Assembly: GCA_013140395.1 (NCBI GenBank)
Contig: JABFSY010000422.1
Location: 1 to 9,308 of the forward strand
Length of the DNA: 9,308 bases
Direction: 5' to 3'
DNA from: Cyclobacteriaceae bacterium
GTDB lineage: Bacteria > Bacteroidota > Bacteroidia > Cytophagales > Cyclobacteriaceae
Shown: one piece after another, positions 1 to 7,214 of the stretch
Layout: the number at the start of each line of letters is the position of its first letter
How positions within the stretch are numbered: the stretch's first letter is position 1
Made by a program: the position numbers and the translations under genes
The notes under the pieces: model-generated
What the model was told of the DNA's origin: nothing
Databases searched by the model: none
The model's input: the letters and a program-made list of their open reading frames with translations, nothing else

Positions 1-2
1 CT

Positions 3-113
3 TTTATTTATCACGTGGACAATTTTGAGTTGGGCTTCAAATTAAGATTCGAGAATGGCCAAGCAGCTGCCAACAAAATGTTTGCGCAATGGTGGCGGGA
101 CACCAAGGTATGA
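3..113 (+). CDS. 3' end of an unidentified upstream gene (partial)
   Basis: One frame is open from the left edge of the window to a TGA at 111-113 and encodes 36 residues ending in FAQWWRDTKV. The peptide has alternating hydrophobic and charged residues (VDNFELGFKLRFENG), like the last strands of a beta-rich domain, then a Trp-containing end. I do not recognise the family, and 36 codons is too little for assignment. The frame could be open by chance; its protein-like composition and the change of sequence character just after the stop are the only support. A 17-bp inverted repeat has its left arm inside the last codons (79-95), and a CACGTGGACA word shared with the non-coding region occurs at 12-21. 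Confidence 0.4.
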   Translation, partial: FIYHVDNFELGFKLRFENGQAAANKMFAQWWRDTKV

Positions 114-184
114 AGTATAGTTTTTTAATTACGTTTGCCCACGTGGACAGGACGCGGCTTCGATAAGCCACCACTGCGCAAACA
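79..184. repeat. 17-bp inverted repeat (arms 79-95 and 168-184)
   Basis: The left arm TGTTTGCGCAATGGTGG pairs with the right arm CCACCACTGCGCAAACA with a single mismatch (A89 against C174), leaving a 72-nt intervening segment. The left arm lies in the last codons of the partial upstream gene and the right arm lies in non-coding sequence past its stop. A short GGCTT-CGAT-AAGCC hairpin (156-169) sits just inside the right arm. There is no T-tract after the right arm, so this is not a standard terminator. Confidence 0.5.
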
Positions 185-269
185 CAAACGTTACCGCCAA
201 TGCCCTTCGTTGTAACGGGACAAATTCTCCACGACAATGAAAAGTAACGACTGATAGCCAACCTATTAA

Positions 270-323
270 GTTTTCTCCACACGAGAAGTGAACGTTTCAT
301 AAACACGGTGGACAGGAGAAAAC
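270..323. repeat. 9-bp inverted repeat (GTTTTCTCC / GGAGAAAAC)
   Basis: Perfect 9-bp arms at 270-278 and 315-323 flank a 36-nt loop. The right arm overlaps a CACGGTGGACAGGA word that resembles CACGTGGACAGGA at 140-152. Both words are preceded by ACGTTT (292 and 131). It could form a hairpin in RNA or be a relic of a repeated element. No function can be assigned. Confidence 0.35.
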
Positions 324-453
324 AAAATAACTTGGGACAAAGGACTCGACTTACGAATAACGACCCAGTAACGAATTCCCCACCGCACTGCAACCGGGAG
401 AGATTCTCGCCCTCGCTTTTGGCACTTGTCATTGCCCCACATCCCTCCCGCAA

Positions 454-560
454 ACCAAAGCAAAGGCAAGAGCCAAACCCACCCGCCCAACTGATTATAA
501 TAGAGCCCGCGCACACGCACCGCGACACCAAAGCTATGGCAAGAGCCAATCCCATCCGCT
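454..560. repeat. 34-bp imperfect direct repeat, two copies 73 bp apart
   Basis: Copies lie at 454-487 and 527-560. Both begin ACCAAAGC, have three variable bases, then GGCAAGAGCCAA (465-476 and 538-549), then a C-rich tail of the form xCCCAxCCGC. By hand alignment about 29 of 34 positions agree. The copies are separated by 39 nt and do not sit in any plausible gene. The second copy ends about 40 bp before the regulatory boxes ahead of the metal operon. Confidence 0.6.
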
Positions 561-598
561 GAAAACAATTTTTCAATTATTTTCCTAACTGAGTAAAA

Positions 599-625
599 AT
601 TCAGAATCCATTCAGATTCATTCCG
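599..625 (+). promoter_or_regulatory. Candidate response-regulator site: two TTCAGA boxes 11 bp apart
   Basis: TTCAGAATC begins at 600 and TTCAGATTC at 611, followed by a degenerate ATTCCG. An 11-bp direct-repeat period puts both boxes on one face of the helix, as known for OmpR/PhoB-family operators. The same box recurs with the same period after the kinase gene (9159 onward), which links it to the OmpR-family regulator encoded at 7215-7889. It lies immediately upstream of the first gene of the operon, where an activator would sit. A possible -10-like TATCGTG lies at 634-640, a weak match to the Bacteroidota TAnnTTTG element. No in vitro evidence is available. Confidence 0.5.
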
Positions 626-646
626 TTGATTTGTATCGTGAACAAC

Positions 647-1027
647 ATGAGACAGCATACAGCCATAGCACTTTTACTTCTCTACCTTTTGGTAAACACC
701 CAATTGCAAGAGATTGTGCGCATTCCTGTCTTACTTGAGCATTTCTCAGAACACAAGCAGAAAAGCCAAGACATTAACTTTATTGGCTTTATTGTGCTTC
801 ACTATTTCAGTGGTGATATTAAAGATAGTGACTATCAACGTGATCAACAGTTACCTTTCAGAGGAACACATTGTGAAGAAGTTTCCATTTCTATTGCCAT
901 ACCTACGGATTCATTCGAGGAAACTTTACCTGTAATTTCATACACAATGGCTAAAGTTGGCTTGTATGTATCACCGTTTAATTCTTCTTTGTATCAGTTT
1001 ACAATTTGGCAACCGCCAAGGGCTTAA
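647..1027 (+). CDS. Small membrane-anchored protein of unknown function, first gene of the metal-efflux operon
   Basis: Encodes 126 residues. Residues 5-19 are a run of hydrophobic amino acids suitable as a membrane anchor or uncleaved signal, so the bulk is probably periplasmic. Possible metal ligands visible are H32 and H36 (EHFSEH), H52, and the H75-C76 pair. The protein ends in IWQPPRA. I recall small proteins of this style (an LEHFxEH segment, a HYFSGD segment, IWQPP at the end) ahead of czcA in other Bacteroidota, but cannot name a family. I chose ATG 647 because the hydrophobic segment starts right after it; a TTG at 626 would add seven residues. There is no clear Shine-Dalgarno. It lies 95 bp before czcA on the same strand. 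A role as a metal-binding or pump-associated accessory protein is inference. Confidence 0.75.
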   Translation: MRQHTAIALLLLYLLVNTQLQEIVRIPVLLEHFSEHKQKSQDINFIGFIVLHYFSGDIKDSDYQRDQQLPFRGTHCEEVSISIAIPTDSFEETLPVISYTMAKVGLYVSPFNSSLYQFTIWQPPRA

Positions 1028-1061
1028 TTCTTATTCTTTTTATCTAAGTGTGTATTCGTAT

Positions 1062-1100
1062 CTATTGTAATCAATAGTTAGCGGAAACCTATTCTTTAAA
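1062..1100 (+). promoter_or_regulatory. Palindrome and possible internal promoter ahead of czcA
   Basis: CTATTG-TAAT-CAATAG (1062-1077) is a perfect 6-4-6 palindrome in the 95-bp gap before czcA. It contains a TTG (1065-1067), and 22 nt further on there is a TATTCTTT (1090-1097) resembling the Bacteroidota -7 element apart from one extra base. It could be an operator, a secondary promoter or chance. No TTCAG box occurs in this gap, so the main regulated promoter is more likely upstream of 647. Confidence 0.2.
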
Positions 1101-1122
1101 CTTTTTTAAATGATTAAGCTTC

Positions 1123-4100
1123 ATGCTCAATTCCATTATTCAATTTTCTATACGCAATAAGCTCATTGTGGGCTTGTTTATCGTTGCACTCATTGGGTGG
1201 GGAAGTTACCAGGTAACACAACTTCCCATTGATGCCGTACCCGACATCACTAATAATCAGGTACAGGTTCTTACCATTGCGCCTTCACAGTCTGCCTTGG
1301 ACATTGAACGGTTAGTGACTTTTCCTGTTGAACAGACGATGGCAACTATACCTGGAATAGAAGAGATTCGTTCTTTCTCCCGGTTTGGATTGTCTGTTGT
1401 TACTATTGTTTTCTCCGATGCTTCCGATGTCTATTGGGCGCGTCAGCAGGTAAGTGAGCGTCTTACCGAAGCAAAGAAACAAATTCCTCCAGGAGTGGGT
1501 ACTCCAGAGTTGGCACCTATGACAACGGGTCTTGGTGAAATCTATCAATACATTGTTAAAGCAAAGCCAGGTTATGAGGATAACTATACGGTCATGGAGT
1601 TGCGCACCATTCAGGATTGGATAGTACGCAGACAATTACTAGGCACAAAGGGAGTTGCAGATGTGAGCAGTTTTGGTGGTTATCTAAAACAATTTGAAAT
1701 CGCTCTTTCACCTGAAAAATTAAGAAGTCTTAACCTGCCTATCAGTGAAGTGTTTGCTGCGCTGGAGAATAACAATCAGAATACAGGCGGTGCATACATT
1801 GAGAAGAATACCAGTGCCTACTTTATCCGAAGTGAAGGTCTGATCAAGTCTATTGATGATATTGGAAACATAATCGTACGTAGTTCGAATACAGGTATGC
1901 CGCTATTGATGCGTGACGTTTCTACTATAAAGTTGGGCAATGCAATTCGTTTTGGTGCCATGACACAGAACGGAAAAAGTGAGACTGTTGGAGCCGTAGT
2001 GATGATGTTGAAAGGTGCTAACTCTTCTCAGGTAATTGCAAACGTAAAGGAGCGTATTGCCACAATAGAAAAGACGTTACCAGAAGGCGTAACCATAGAA
2101 CCTTTTCTTGATCGTACAAAACTTGTGAACAATGCTATTGAAACCGTGGTTCGAAATCTTGCTGAGGGAGCTTTGATTGTAATTTTTGTATTAGTTCTGC
2201 TACTCGGAAATCTACGTGCCGGGTTAGTTGTGGCATCGGTCATTCCTCTAGCCATGCTGTTTGCTATCATCATGATGAACCTGTTTGGTGTATCCGGAAA
2301 CCTGATGAGTCTGGGAGCTATTGATTTCGGATTGATTGTAGATGGTGCTGTAATTATTGTTGAGGCAACTTTACATTACATAGCTGCATCGGGAGTTTCC
2401 GCACGGCTCACACAAAGTCAAATGGAGGATCAGGTAGGTTCATCAGCTAAGAAGATGATGAATGCTGCTGCTTTCGGGCAAATCATTATTCTCATTGTTT
2501 ATCTTCCTATCCTTTCATTAGTGGGCATTGAAGGTAAGATGTTTAAGCCAATGGCTCAGACGGTCATCTTCGCCATTATTGGTGCATTTCTATTGTCACT
2601 TACTTATGTTCCACTTGCTTCTGCAATGTTTTTAAGCAAAGTCACTACGCATAAAAAGAATATATCTGATAAAATAATCGAGCAGATACAAAAGATTTAT
2701 TCGCCCGCTTTGACCTGGGCATTAGAAAAGAGAAAAATAGTTATTGGCACAGCCGCAGTCTTATTGGTAGCCAGCATTTTTATATTCTCTACTATGGGTG
2801 GAGAATTTCTTCCAGAACTGGATGAAGGTGATTTCGCAGTGGACACTCGCCTGATCACAGGTACTAACCTTACATCAACTGTGCAGGCAACGCTGAAAGG
2901 CGAAGAGGTTCTTTTGAAGAATTTTCCTGAAGTGGAGAAAGTGATTGCCAAGATAGGCTCTGCTGAAATACCAACCGATCCTATGCCAATTGAAGCTGCC
3001 GATATGATGGTGGTGATGAAAGACAAATCTGAATGGGTAAGTGCCAAGACGAAGGATGAGATGATTGCAAAAATGCAAAAAGCATTGAGCGAAAATGTAC
3101 CGGGTGTTTGGTTTGGATTTCAACATCCAATTCAAATGCGATTCAATGAATTGATGACTGGTGCCCGTCAGGATGTGGTCATTAAAGTGTATGGCGAAAA
3201 TTTGGATGAGTTAACAGCCTACGCAGCACATATTGGGAAACTGGCTAATACGATAGACGGAACAGAAAGTCTATTTATTGAGAATATGACAGGGTTGCCA
3301 CAAATTATCATACGACTGAAACGTGATCAACTCGCACGATTCAACATCACTGTACGCCAAGTCAACGAAGTCATTAATACTTCAATGGCAGGACAAAGCG
3401 CAGGACTTTTGTTTGAAGGTGAAAAACGATTTGATGTTGTGGTGAGACTTGATAGCAAAAGCCGTACGTCCATTGAGGACATTCAGAATCTTTACGTCAC
3501 CTCAGCTAATGGTATGCAAATACCATTATCGCAAGTAACTGATGTAGCCTTAGAAGTGGGACCAAATCAAATTCAGCGCGATGATGCCAAACGCAGAATA
3601 GTGGTTGGGTTCAATACGCGTGGTCGCGATGTGCAAAGCATTGTTCAGGAATTACAAAAGAAGGTAGAGGCCGAGGTGAAATTTGCACCTGGATATTATG
3701 TGACCTATGGTGGTACATTCAAAAATCTGCAAGAAGCAAAGTCACGTCTGGCCATTGCTGTTCCGGTTTCGCTAGTACTCATTTTCACCCTGTTGTTCTT
3801 TGCCTTTGGTTCGGTAAAACAAGGACTGCTTATATACACGGCAATACCATTGTCGGCAATTGGTGGCGTGTTCGCTTTGTGGCTACGTGGAATGCCGTTC
3901 AGTATCTCAGCAGGCATCGGGTTTATAGCACTTTTCGGGGTAGCGGTACTTAATGGCATCGTACTGATTGCCGAATTCAATCAATTGAAAGAAGAAGGTT
4001 TAACCAACTTAAAAGATATTATTATGAAAGGAACAGCAACACGGTTGCGTCCAGTGATTATGACAGCAACCGTAGCCTCGTTGGGTTTTTTACCAATGGC

Positions 4101-4830
4101 GATATCACACGGCAGTGGTGCCGAAGTACAGAAACCATTAGCCACAGTAGTAATTGGCGGACTGCTTACCGCAACGTTACTTACGCTTATTGTATTGCCA
4201 GTATTGTATCTGGTCTCCGAAAGCATCTCAACGCGTATGGCAAAACCTAAATCGGTAGTAGCGGTGCTGGCATTCTTTATGTTGAGCATTGCCGGTTCAG
4301 CTCAGGCACAAGCTACTCAGGTAGGAGTGTTTAAAACCGAAAGACAATTTTTAGAAAATACGCCCGCAGAAGTTTTTGAAGTAAGGAATCACACAGATGC
4401 TATAACGTTAGATAATCATTCAAAACTCGTTATTCGGTCTACATCAGGGATACATGAATTTGAGTATGGCGAGTTGTATGGTTATACTAACGGCAATGAT
4501 TGCTATAGAGCTTATGGAAAAAAAGGCGCATTGAATTTCTATGGTTATTATAAAATTTTAGATCGTGATGGATTGATTACTTACACAAGAATAATTCACC
4601 ATAGAAAAGATGGGGAAGAGGAATTGGATTACTTCTTCAACGCAAGTTTACGTGAGCCTGTACAAATGCTTACTATGCACGAACTAAAAAAGGCTTTCCC
4701 CAACAATCTGGTGTTTATCAGAAGTGTTAAGCCGGTTTTTCGCCACAACTTTCTAGGCCTTACTTTCAAAAATTGCACAGGAAGAGTTTTACTAAATAAA
4801 CTTTACTTGGACTCAATCGAATCATTATGA
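1123..4830 (+). CDS. czcA: CzcA-type heavy-metal RND efflux pump with a fused, secreted-looking C-terminal tail
   Basis: Proton-driven inner-membrane pump of the heavy-metal RND family, which works with a periplasmic adaptor and an outer-membrane channel. Residues 1-1038 cover a normal family length: TM1 at about 11-31, periplasmic porter domains, TM2-6 at about 344-505, GEFLPELDEGD at about 560-570, and the second TM block at about 877-1033 with GSGAEVQKP. TM4 carries D401, D407 and E414 in DFGLIVDGAVIIVE, equivalent to CzcA D402, D408 and E415, known to be needed for transport. This motif marks divalent-metal pumps and differs from the Cu/Ag class. After M1039 comes MAKPKS, a hydrophobic run (1045-1058) and SAQA, exactly like a type I signal peptide, then about 173 residues unrelated to RND pumps (4309-4827). 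The tail has the segment DYFFNASLREPVQMLT (1169-1184). ATG start at 1123; the stop overlaps the next gene as ATGA. Pump call is secure; tail function is unknown. Confidence 0.95.
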   Translation: MLNSIIQFSIRNKLIVGLFIVALIGWGSYQVTQLPIDAVPDITNNQVQVLTIAPSQSALDIERLVTFPVEQTMATIPGIEEIRSFSRFGLSVVTIVFSDASDVYWARQQVSERLTEAKKQIPPGVGTPELAPMTTGLGEIYQYIVKAKPGYEDNYTVMELRTIQDWIVRRQLLGTKGVADVSSFGGYLKQFEIALSPEKLRSLNLPISEVFAALENNNQNTGGAYIEKNTSAYFIRSEGLIKSIDDIGNIIVRSSNTGMPLLMRDVSTIKLGNAIRFGAMTQNGKSETVGAVVMMLKGANSSQVIANVKERIATIEKTLPEGVTIEPFLDRTKLVNNAIETVVRNLAEGALIVIFVLVLLLGNLRAGLVVASVIPLAMLFAIIMMNLFGVSGNLMSLGAIDFGLIVDGAVIIVEATLHYIAASGVSARLTQSQMEDQVGSSAKKMMNAAAFGQIIILIVYLPILSLVGIEGKMFKPMAQTVIFAIIGAFLLSLTYVPLASAMFLSKVTTHKKNISDKIIEQIQKIYSPALTWALEKRKIVIGTAAVLLVASIFIFSTMGGEFLPELDEGDFAVDTRLITGTNLTSTVQATLKGEEVLLKNFPEVEKVIAKIGSAEIPTDPMPIEAADMMVVMKDKSEWVSAKTKDEMIAKMQKALSENVPGVWFGFQHPIQMRFNELMTGARQDVVIKVYGENLDELTAYAAHIGKLANTIDGTESLFIENMTGLPQIIIRLKRDQLARFNITVRQVNEVINTSMAGQSAGLLFEGEKRFDVVVRLDSKSRTSIEDIQNLYVTSANGMQIPLSQVTDVALEVGPNQIQRDDAKRRIVVGFNTRGRDVQSIVQELQKKVEAEVKFAPGYYVTYGGTFKNLQEAKSRLAIAVPVSLVLIFTLLFFAFGSVKQGLLIYTAIPLSAIGGVFALWLRGMPFSISAGIGFIALFGVAVLNGIVLIAEFNQLKEEGLTNLKDIIMKGTATRLRPVIMTATVASLGFLPMAISHGSGAEVQKPLATVVIGGLLTATLLTLIVLPVLYLVSESISTRMAKPKSVVAVLAFFMLSIAGSAQAQATQVGVFKTERQFLENTPAEVFEVRNHTDAITLDNHSKLVIRSTSGIHEFEYGELYGYTNGNDCYRAYGKKGALNFYGYYKILDRDGLITYTRIIHHRKDGEEELDYFFNASLREPVQMLTMHELKKAFPNNLVFIRSVKPVFRHNFLGLTFKNCTGRVLLNKLYLDSIESL

Positions 4831-6062
4831 AATACATCTTATTAATATTTGTTTTTGTTGCGATCTGCAGTTCGGCCTTTGCACAAGAAACGGTGATCAC
4901 ATTAAGGGATGCGGTTGAGCAAGCAATTGCAAATAACCCCGCTATCCAATCGGCCACATTGGAAACCTCGCGACAAATGGCATTGAAGAAAACAGCCTTT
5001 GAATTACCCAAGACGGATGTCTCAATGATGTATGGACAATACAATAGTATCCAGAAGACGGATAATAACCTTACTCTCACGCAGGGCATTCCGTTTCCAA
5101 CATTATTTGGAAAGCTGAACGGACTGAATAAGGCGATGATTACTTCTGCGGTGCTCAAAGAGAATGTAAGCAAGAATGAATTAGCCTTTCAGGTGAAGCA
5201 GGTGTTTAATCAACTTTTGTATTTGAAGCTTAGACACCAGTCGCTTTTGCAGCAAGATAGTTTATTGAGTGATCTTTTAAAGATAGCCAATTTGCAATAC
5301 TAAACTGGCGAAAGCACACTACTTGCAAAGACTTCTGCGGAAACTCAACTTTTTGAGATTCAAAACCAGAAAGCTAGAAATGAAGCGGATATCCGAATTG
5401 CTTTAAGTCACCTTCAGTTGCTATGCCAATTGCCAACACTATCTGATGTGCAGGGAAGTTTGGAGAATTTGATTGCTGCTTCAGAATTTGATTCAACAAC
5501 TATAAATCAGAATCCATCTCTCGCTTATACCCGGCAGCAGATTGATGTAACTAACTGGCAGCGAAAGGTAGAAGCTGCCAGAGCGATGCCTGATTTACGC
5601 GTTGGCTATTTTAATCAAACGCTTATCGGCACTCAAAATATAAATGGACAAGATCAATACTTTGGCTCTGACAAACGGTTTCAGGGATTTCAGATAGGAC
5701 TATCCCTTCCATTGTGGTTTGCTCCACATACTGCTCGAATCAAGGCGGCTTCTATTGCAACCGAGGTAGCTAAAAAGCAGAACGAATCCTTTCAACTCAA
5801 CTTGACACAACAATACAACCAGGCTTTGCAGGAGCTGAGTAAAAACAAGAACAGCCTCAGCTACTATAGAGGCTCTGCCCTTAAAACGGCTGACTTACTG
5901 ATCACTCAGAGCCGCCTTGCTTTTAAAAGTGGAGAGGTTGATCATACAGTATTGTTGCTAAACCTGAAACAGGCACTGGCTATTCGCGAGGGATATCTTA
6001 TTGCACTACAACAATACTATCAAAGCATCATTATCATTGACTATTTAAACGGTAAAATCTAA
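4827..6062 (+). pseudogene. czcC: TolC/CzcC-like outer-membrane factor broken by an in-frame TAA
   Basis: Outer-membrane channel component of the tripartite exporter. The full frame is 412 codons, with an ochre stop at codon 159 (5301-5303). Upstream are a signal peptide (residues 1-19, cleavage AFA|Q) and the first TolC repeat starting TLRDAVEQAIANNPAI. After the stop the same frame continues without any gap as TGESTLLAKTSAETQ and the second repeat, to TAA at 6060-6062. The equivalent site of the second repeat reads AFKSGE (K367 = AAA, 5925-5927) where the first reads QY-stop-TGE, so a single A-to-T change AAA to TAA explains the break. The 158-residue piece lacks half of the helical barrel and cannot make a normal channel. 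A sequencing error, a recent mutation or readthrough are the alternatives. ATG 4827 overlaps the czcA stop, and czcB starts 1 nt after the end, so translation of the group is probably coupled. Confidence 0.85.
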
Positions 6063-6063
6063 A

Positions 6064-7191
6064 ATGAGAAATATATTATTATTTTCTATAGGCGCCATCC
6101 TATTAATGGCATGTGGCAGCAAAAAACAAGAACAAGCAGTAGTGGTTGATTCACTAAGTGCAAACATGATCACGCTAACATCATCACAGTATAAGGCTTC
6201 GAACATCACACTTGGCAAAGTGGAAAGAAAGCCTGTTGCAAAACAGATTACCGTCAATGGTAAATTGGATGTGCCACCGCAAAACCTGGTGATTATCTCT
6301 GCACCAATGGGCGGTTTTGTGAAATCAACTCAGCTCTTGCAAGGTATGAAGGTAAAGAAGGGAGATGTATTGACCGTGCTTGAAAATCAAGAGTACATAC
6401 AATTACAACAGGACTATCTGGATAGTAGCAGTAAGTTGGAATTCCTTCAGATGGAGTATAACCGACAGCAGGAACTGGCTAAGGAAAATGTAAATGCACA
6501 GAAAGCATTGCAGCAATCCAAGTCACAATATGAAAGCATGAAAGCAATGGTAAGTGGACTGGAAGCAAAATTGGCGATGATCAATCTTTCTCCAGCTTCC
6601 ATTAAGAATGGAAGGATTAAATCAACGGTAAACCTGACCGCTCCAATCGATGGATTTATAACCACTGTAAATGTGAACATTGGTCAGTTTGTGACACCTA
6701 CTGAAGTAATGTTTAAAATTGTCAATCTGGAACACATGCACGCGGAACTTCAGGTGTATGAAAAGGACATCAATAAAATTGCAGTTGGCCAAAAAGTTAC
6801 CTTTCAGTTGGCTAACGATACCGCTATATATAATGCCTCCGTTTATCTGGTTGGTAAGGAAATCAGTCCTGAACGAACCGTTCGCATTCATTGCCACTTG
6901 GACAAGGTAGATAAATCACTGCTTCCGGGAATGTTTGTGACGGCTAACATTGAAACCGTTTCAGCGGAAGCAGATGTAGTTCCGACTACCTCTATTTCAA
7001 ACTTTGAAGGAAAGGATTATATCTTCGTATCTTCCAGTGATAACCAATTCAAGGCCATCCGTGTTAATACGGGCATCGCTGTTGGAGAATTCACAGAAGT
7101 GCAGTTGTTAGAGAAGCTTGTGGCTGGAGCACCTATCGTTACCCTTGGGGCTTTTGAACTCATGGGGCTATTGAAAAATAAACAAGAATAA
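6064..7191 (+). CDS. czcB: CzcB/CusB-type periplasmic adaptor lipoprotein (membrane fusion protein)
   Basis: Periplasmic adaptor joining the RND pump to the outer-membrane channel. Encodes 375 residues. The start MRNILLFSIG leads to a lipobox LMAC with C17 as the lipidation site, so it is an anchored lipoprotein. In order: a first lipoyl half at about 70-105 (SAPMGGFVKS), an alpha-helical hairpin rich in Gln, Glu and Lys at about 108-175, a second lipoyl half at about 188-220 (LTAPIDGFITTVNVNIGQFV), a beta-barrel at about 225-300 ending in LLPGMFVTANIE, and a membrane-proximal domain to the end. It lacks the His-rich N-terminal metal-binding segment found in some CzcB proteins. Usual family length. 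It starts 1 nt after the outer-membrane factor frame, and with that gene interrupted its translation may suffer polar effects. Confidence 0.93.
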   Translation: MRNILLFSIGAILLMACGSKKQEQAVVVDSLSANMITLTSSQYKASNITLGKVERKPVAKQITVNGKLDVPPQNLVIISAPMGGFVKSTQLLQGMKVKKGDVLTVLENQEYIQLQQDYLDSSSKLEFLQMEYNRQQELAKENVNAQKALQQSKSQYESMKAMVSGLEAKLAMINLSPASIKNGRIKSTVNLTAPIDGFITTVNVNIGQFVTPTEVMFKIVNLEHMHAELQVYEKDINKIAVGQKVTFQLANDTAIYNASVYLVGKEISPERTVRIHCHLDKVDKSLLPGMFVTANIETVSAEADVVPTTSISNFEGKDYIFVSSSDNQFKAIRVNTGIAVGEFTEVQLLEKLVAGAPIVTLGAFELMGLLKNKQE

Positions 7192-7214
7192 CAGTACCTA
7201 GCCATAACCATAGA

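Larger units (their letters stand above)
114..598. other. Gene-free, repeat-rich upstream region
   Basis: I see no convincing gene here. The open frames on either strand give Cys/Trp- or Pro-rich, low-complexity peptides with no domain character. The + strand is unusually rich in C and A between about 350 and 560, unlike the A+T-rich operon that follows. The stretch holds a 34-bp direct repeat (454-487 and 527-560), inverted repeats (79-95/168-184 and 270-278/315-323), a small hairpin (156-169) and repeated CACGTGGACA-like words (140-149, 304-314). This resembles the repeat-dense spacers seen in accessory parts of Cytophagales genomes, but that comparison is from memory. Confidence 0.5.

Noticed and set aside
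131..191. attC-like integron recombination site (ACGTTTG ... CAAACGT)
   Set aside because: The 7-bp arms do not carry the RYYYAAC/GTTRRRY core, and there is no integrase or array of cassettes in view.
308..562. 84-codon open frame on the + strand
   Set aside because: Pro/Asn/Arg-rich composition simply reflects the C/A-rich DNA. The frame contains both copies of the direct repeat and has no plausible start signal.
37..576. 179-codon open frame on the - strand
   Set aside because: Cys- and Trp-rich peptide with no domain character, lying over a repeat-rich non-coding region. It overlaps the end of the upstream gene and other open frames.
1312..1635. Antisense open frames within czcA, czcB and the kinase (such as 1312-1635, 2697-3047, 4766-5173, 8779-8967)
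   Set aside because: They are shadows of strongly supported + strand genes, with no family features of their own.
4237..4830. Separate gene starting at the in-frame ATG 4237 inside czcA
   Set aside because: There is no stop codon between the pump and this ATG, and no ribosome-binding signal before it. The parsimonious reading is one fused protein, though an internal start cannot be excluded.
5301..5303. Genetic-code reassignment or programmed recoding of TAA
   Set aside because: Other genes in the window end normally at TAA (the small gene at 1027, czcB at 7191), and no recoding signal is apparent. A point mutation explains it better.
5418..6062. Independent gene starting at TTG 5418
   Set aside because: It is in the same frame as the upstream half, begins in the middle of a TolC repeat and lacks a signal peptide. 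It is the distal part of the interrupted gene.
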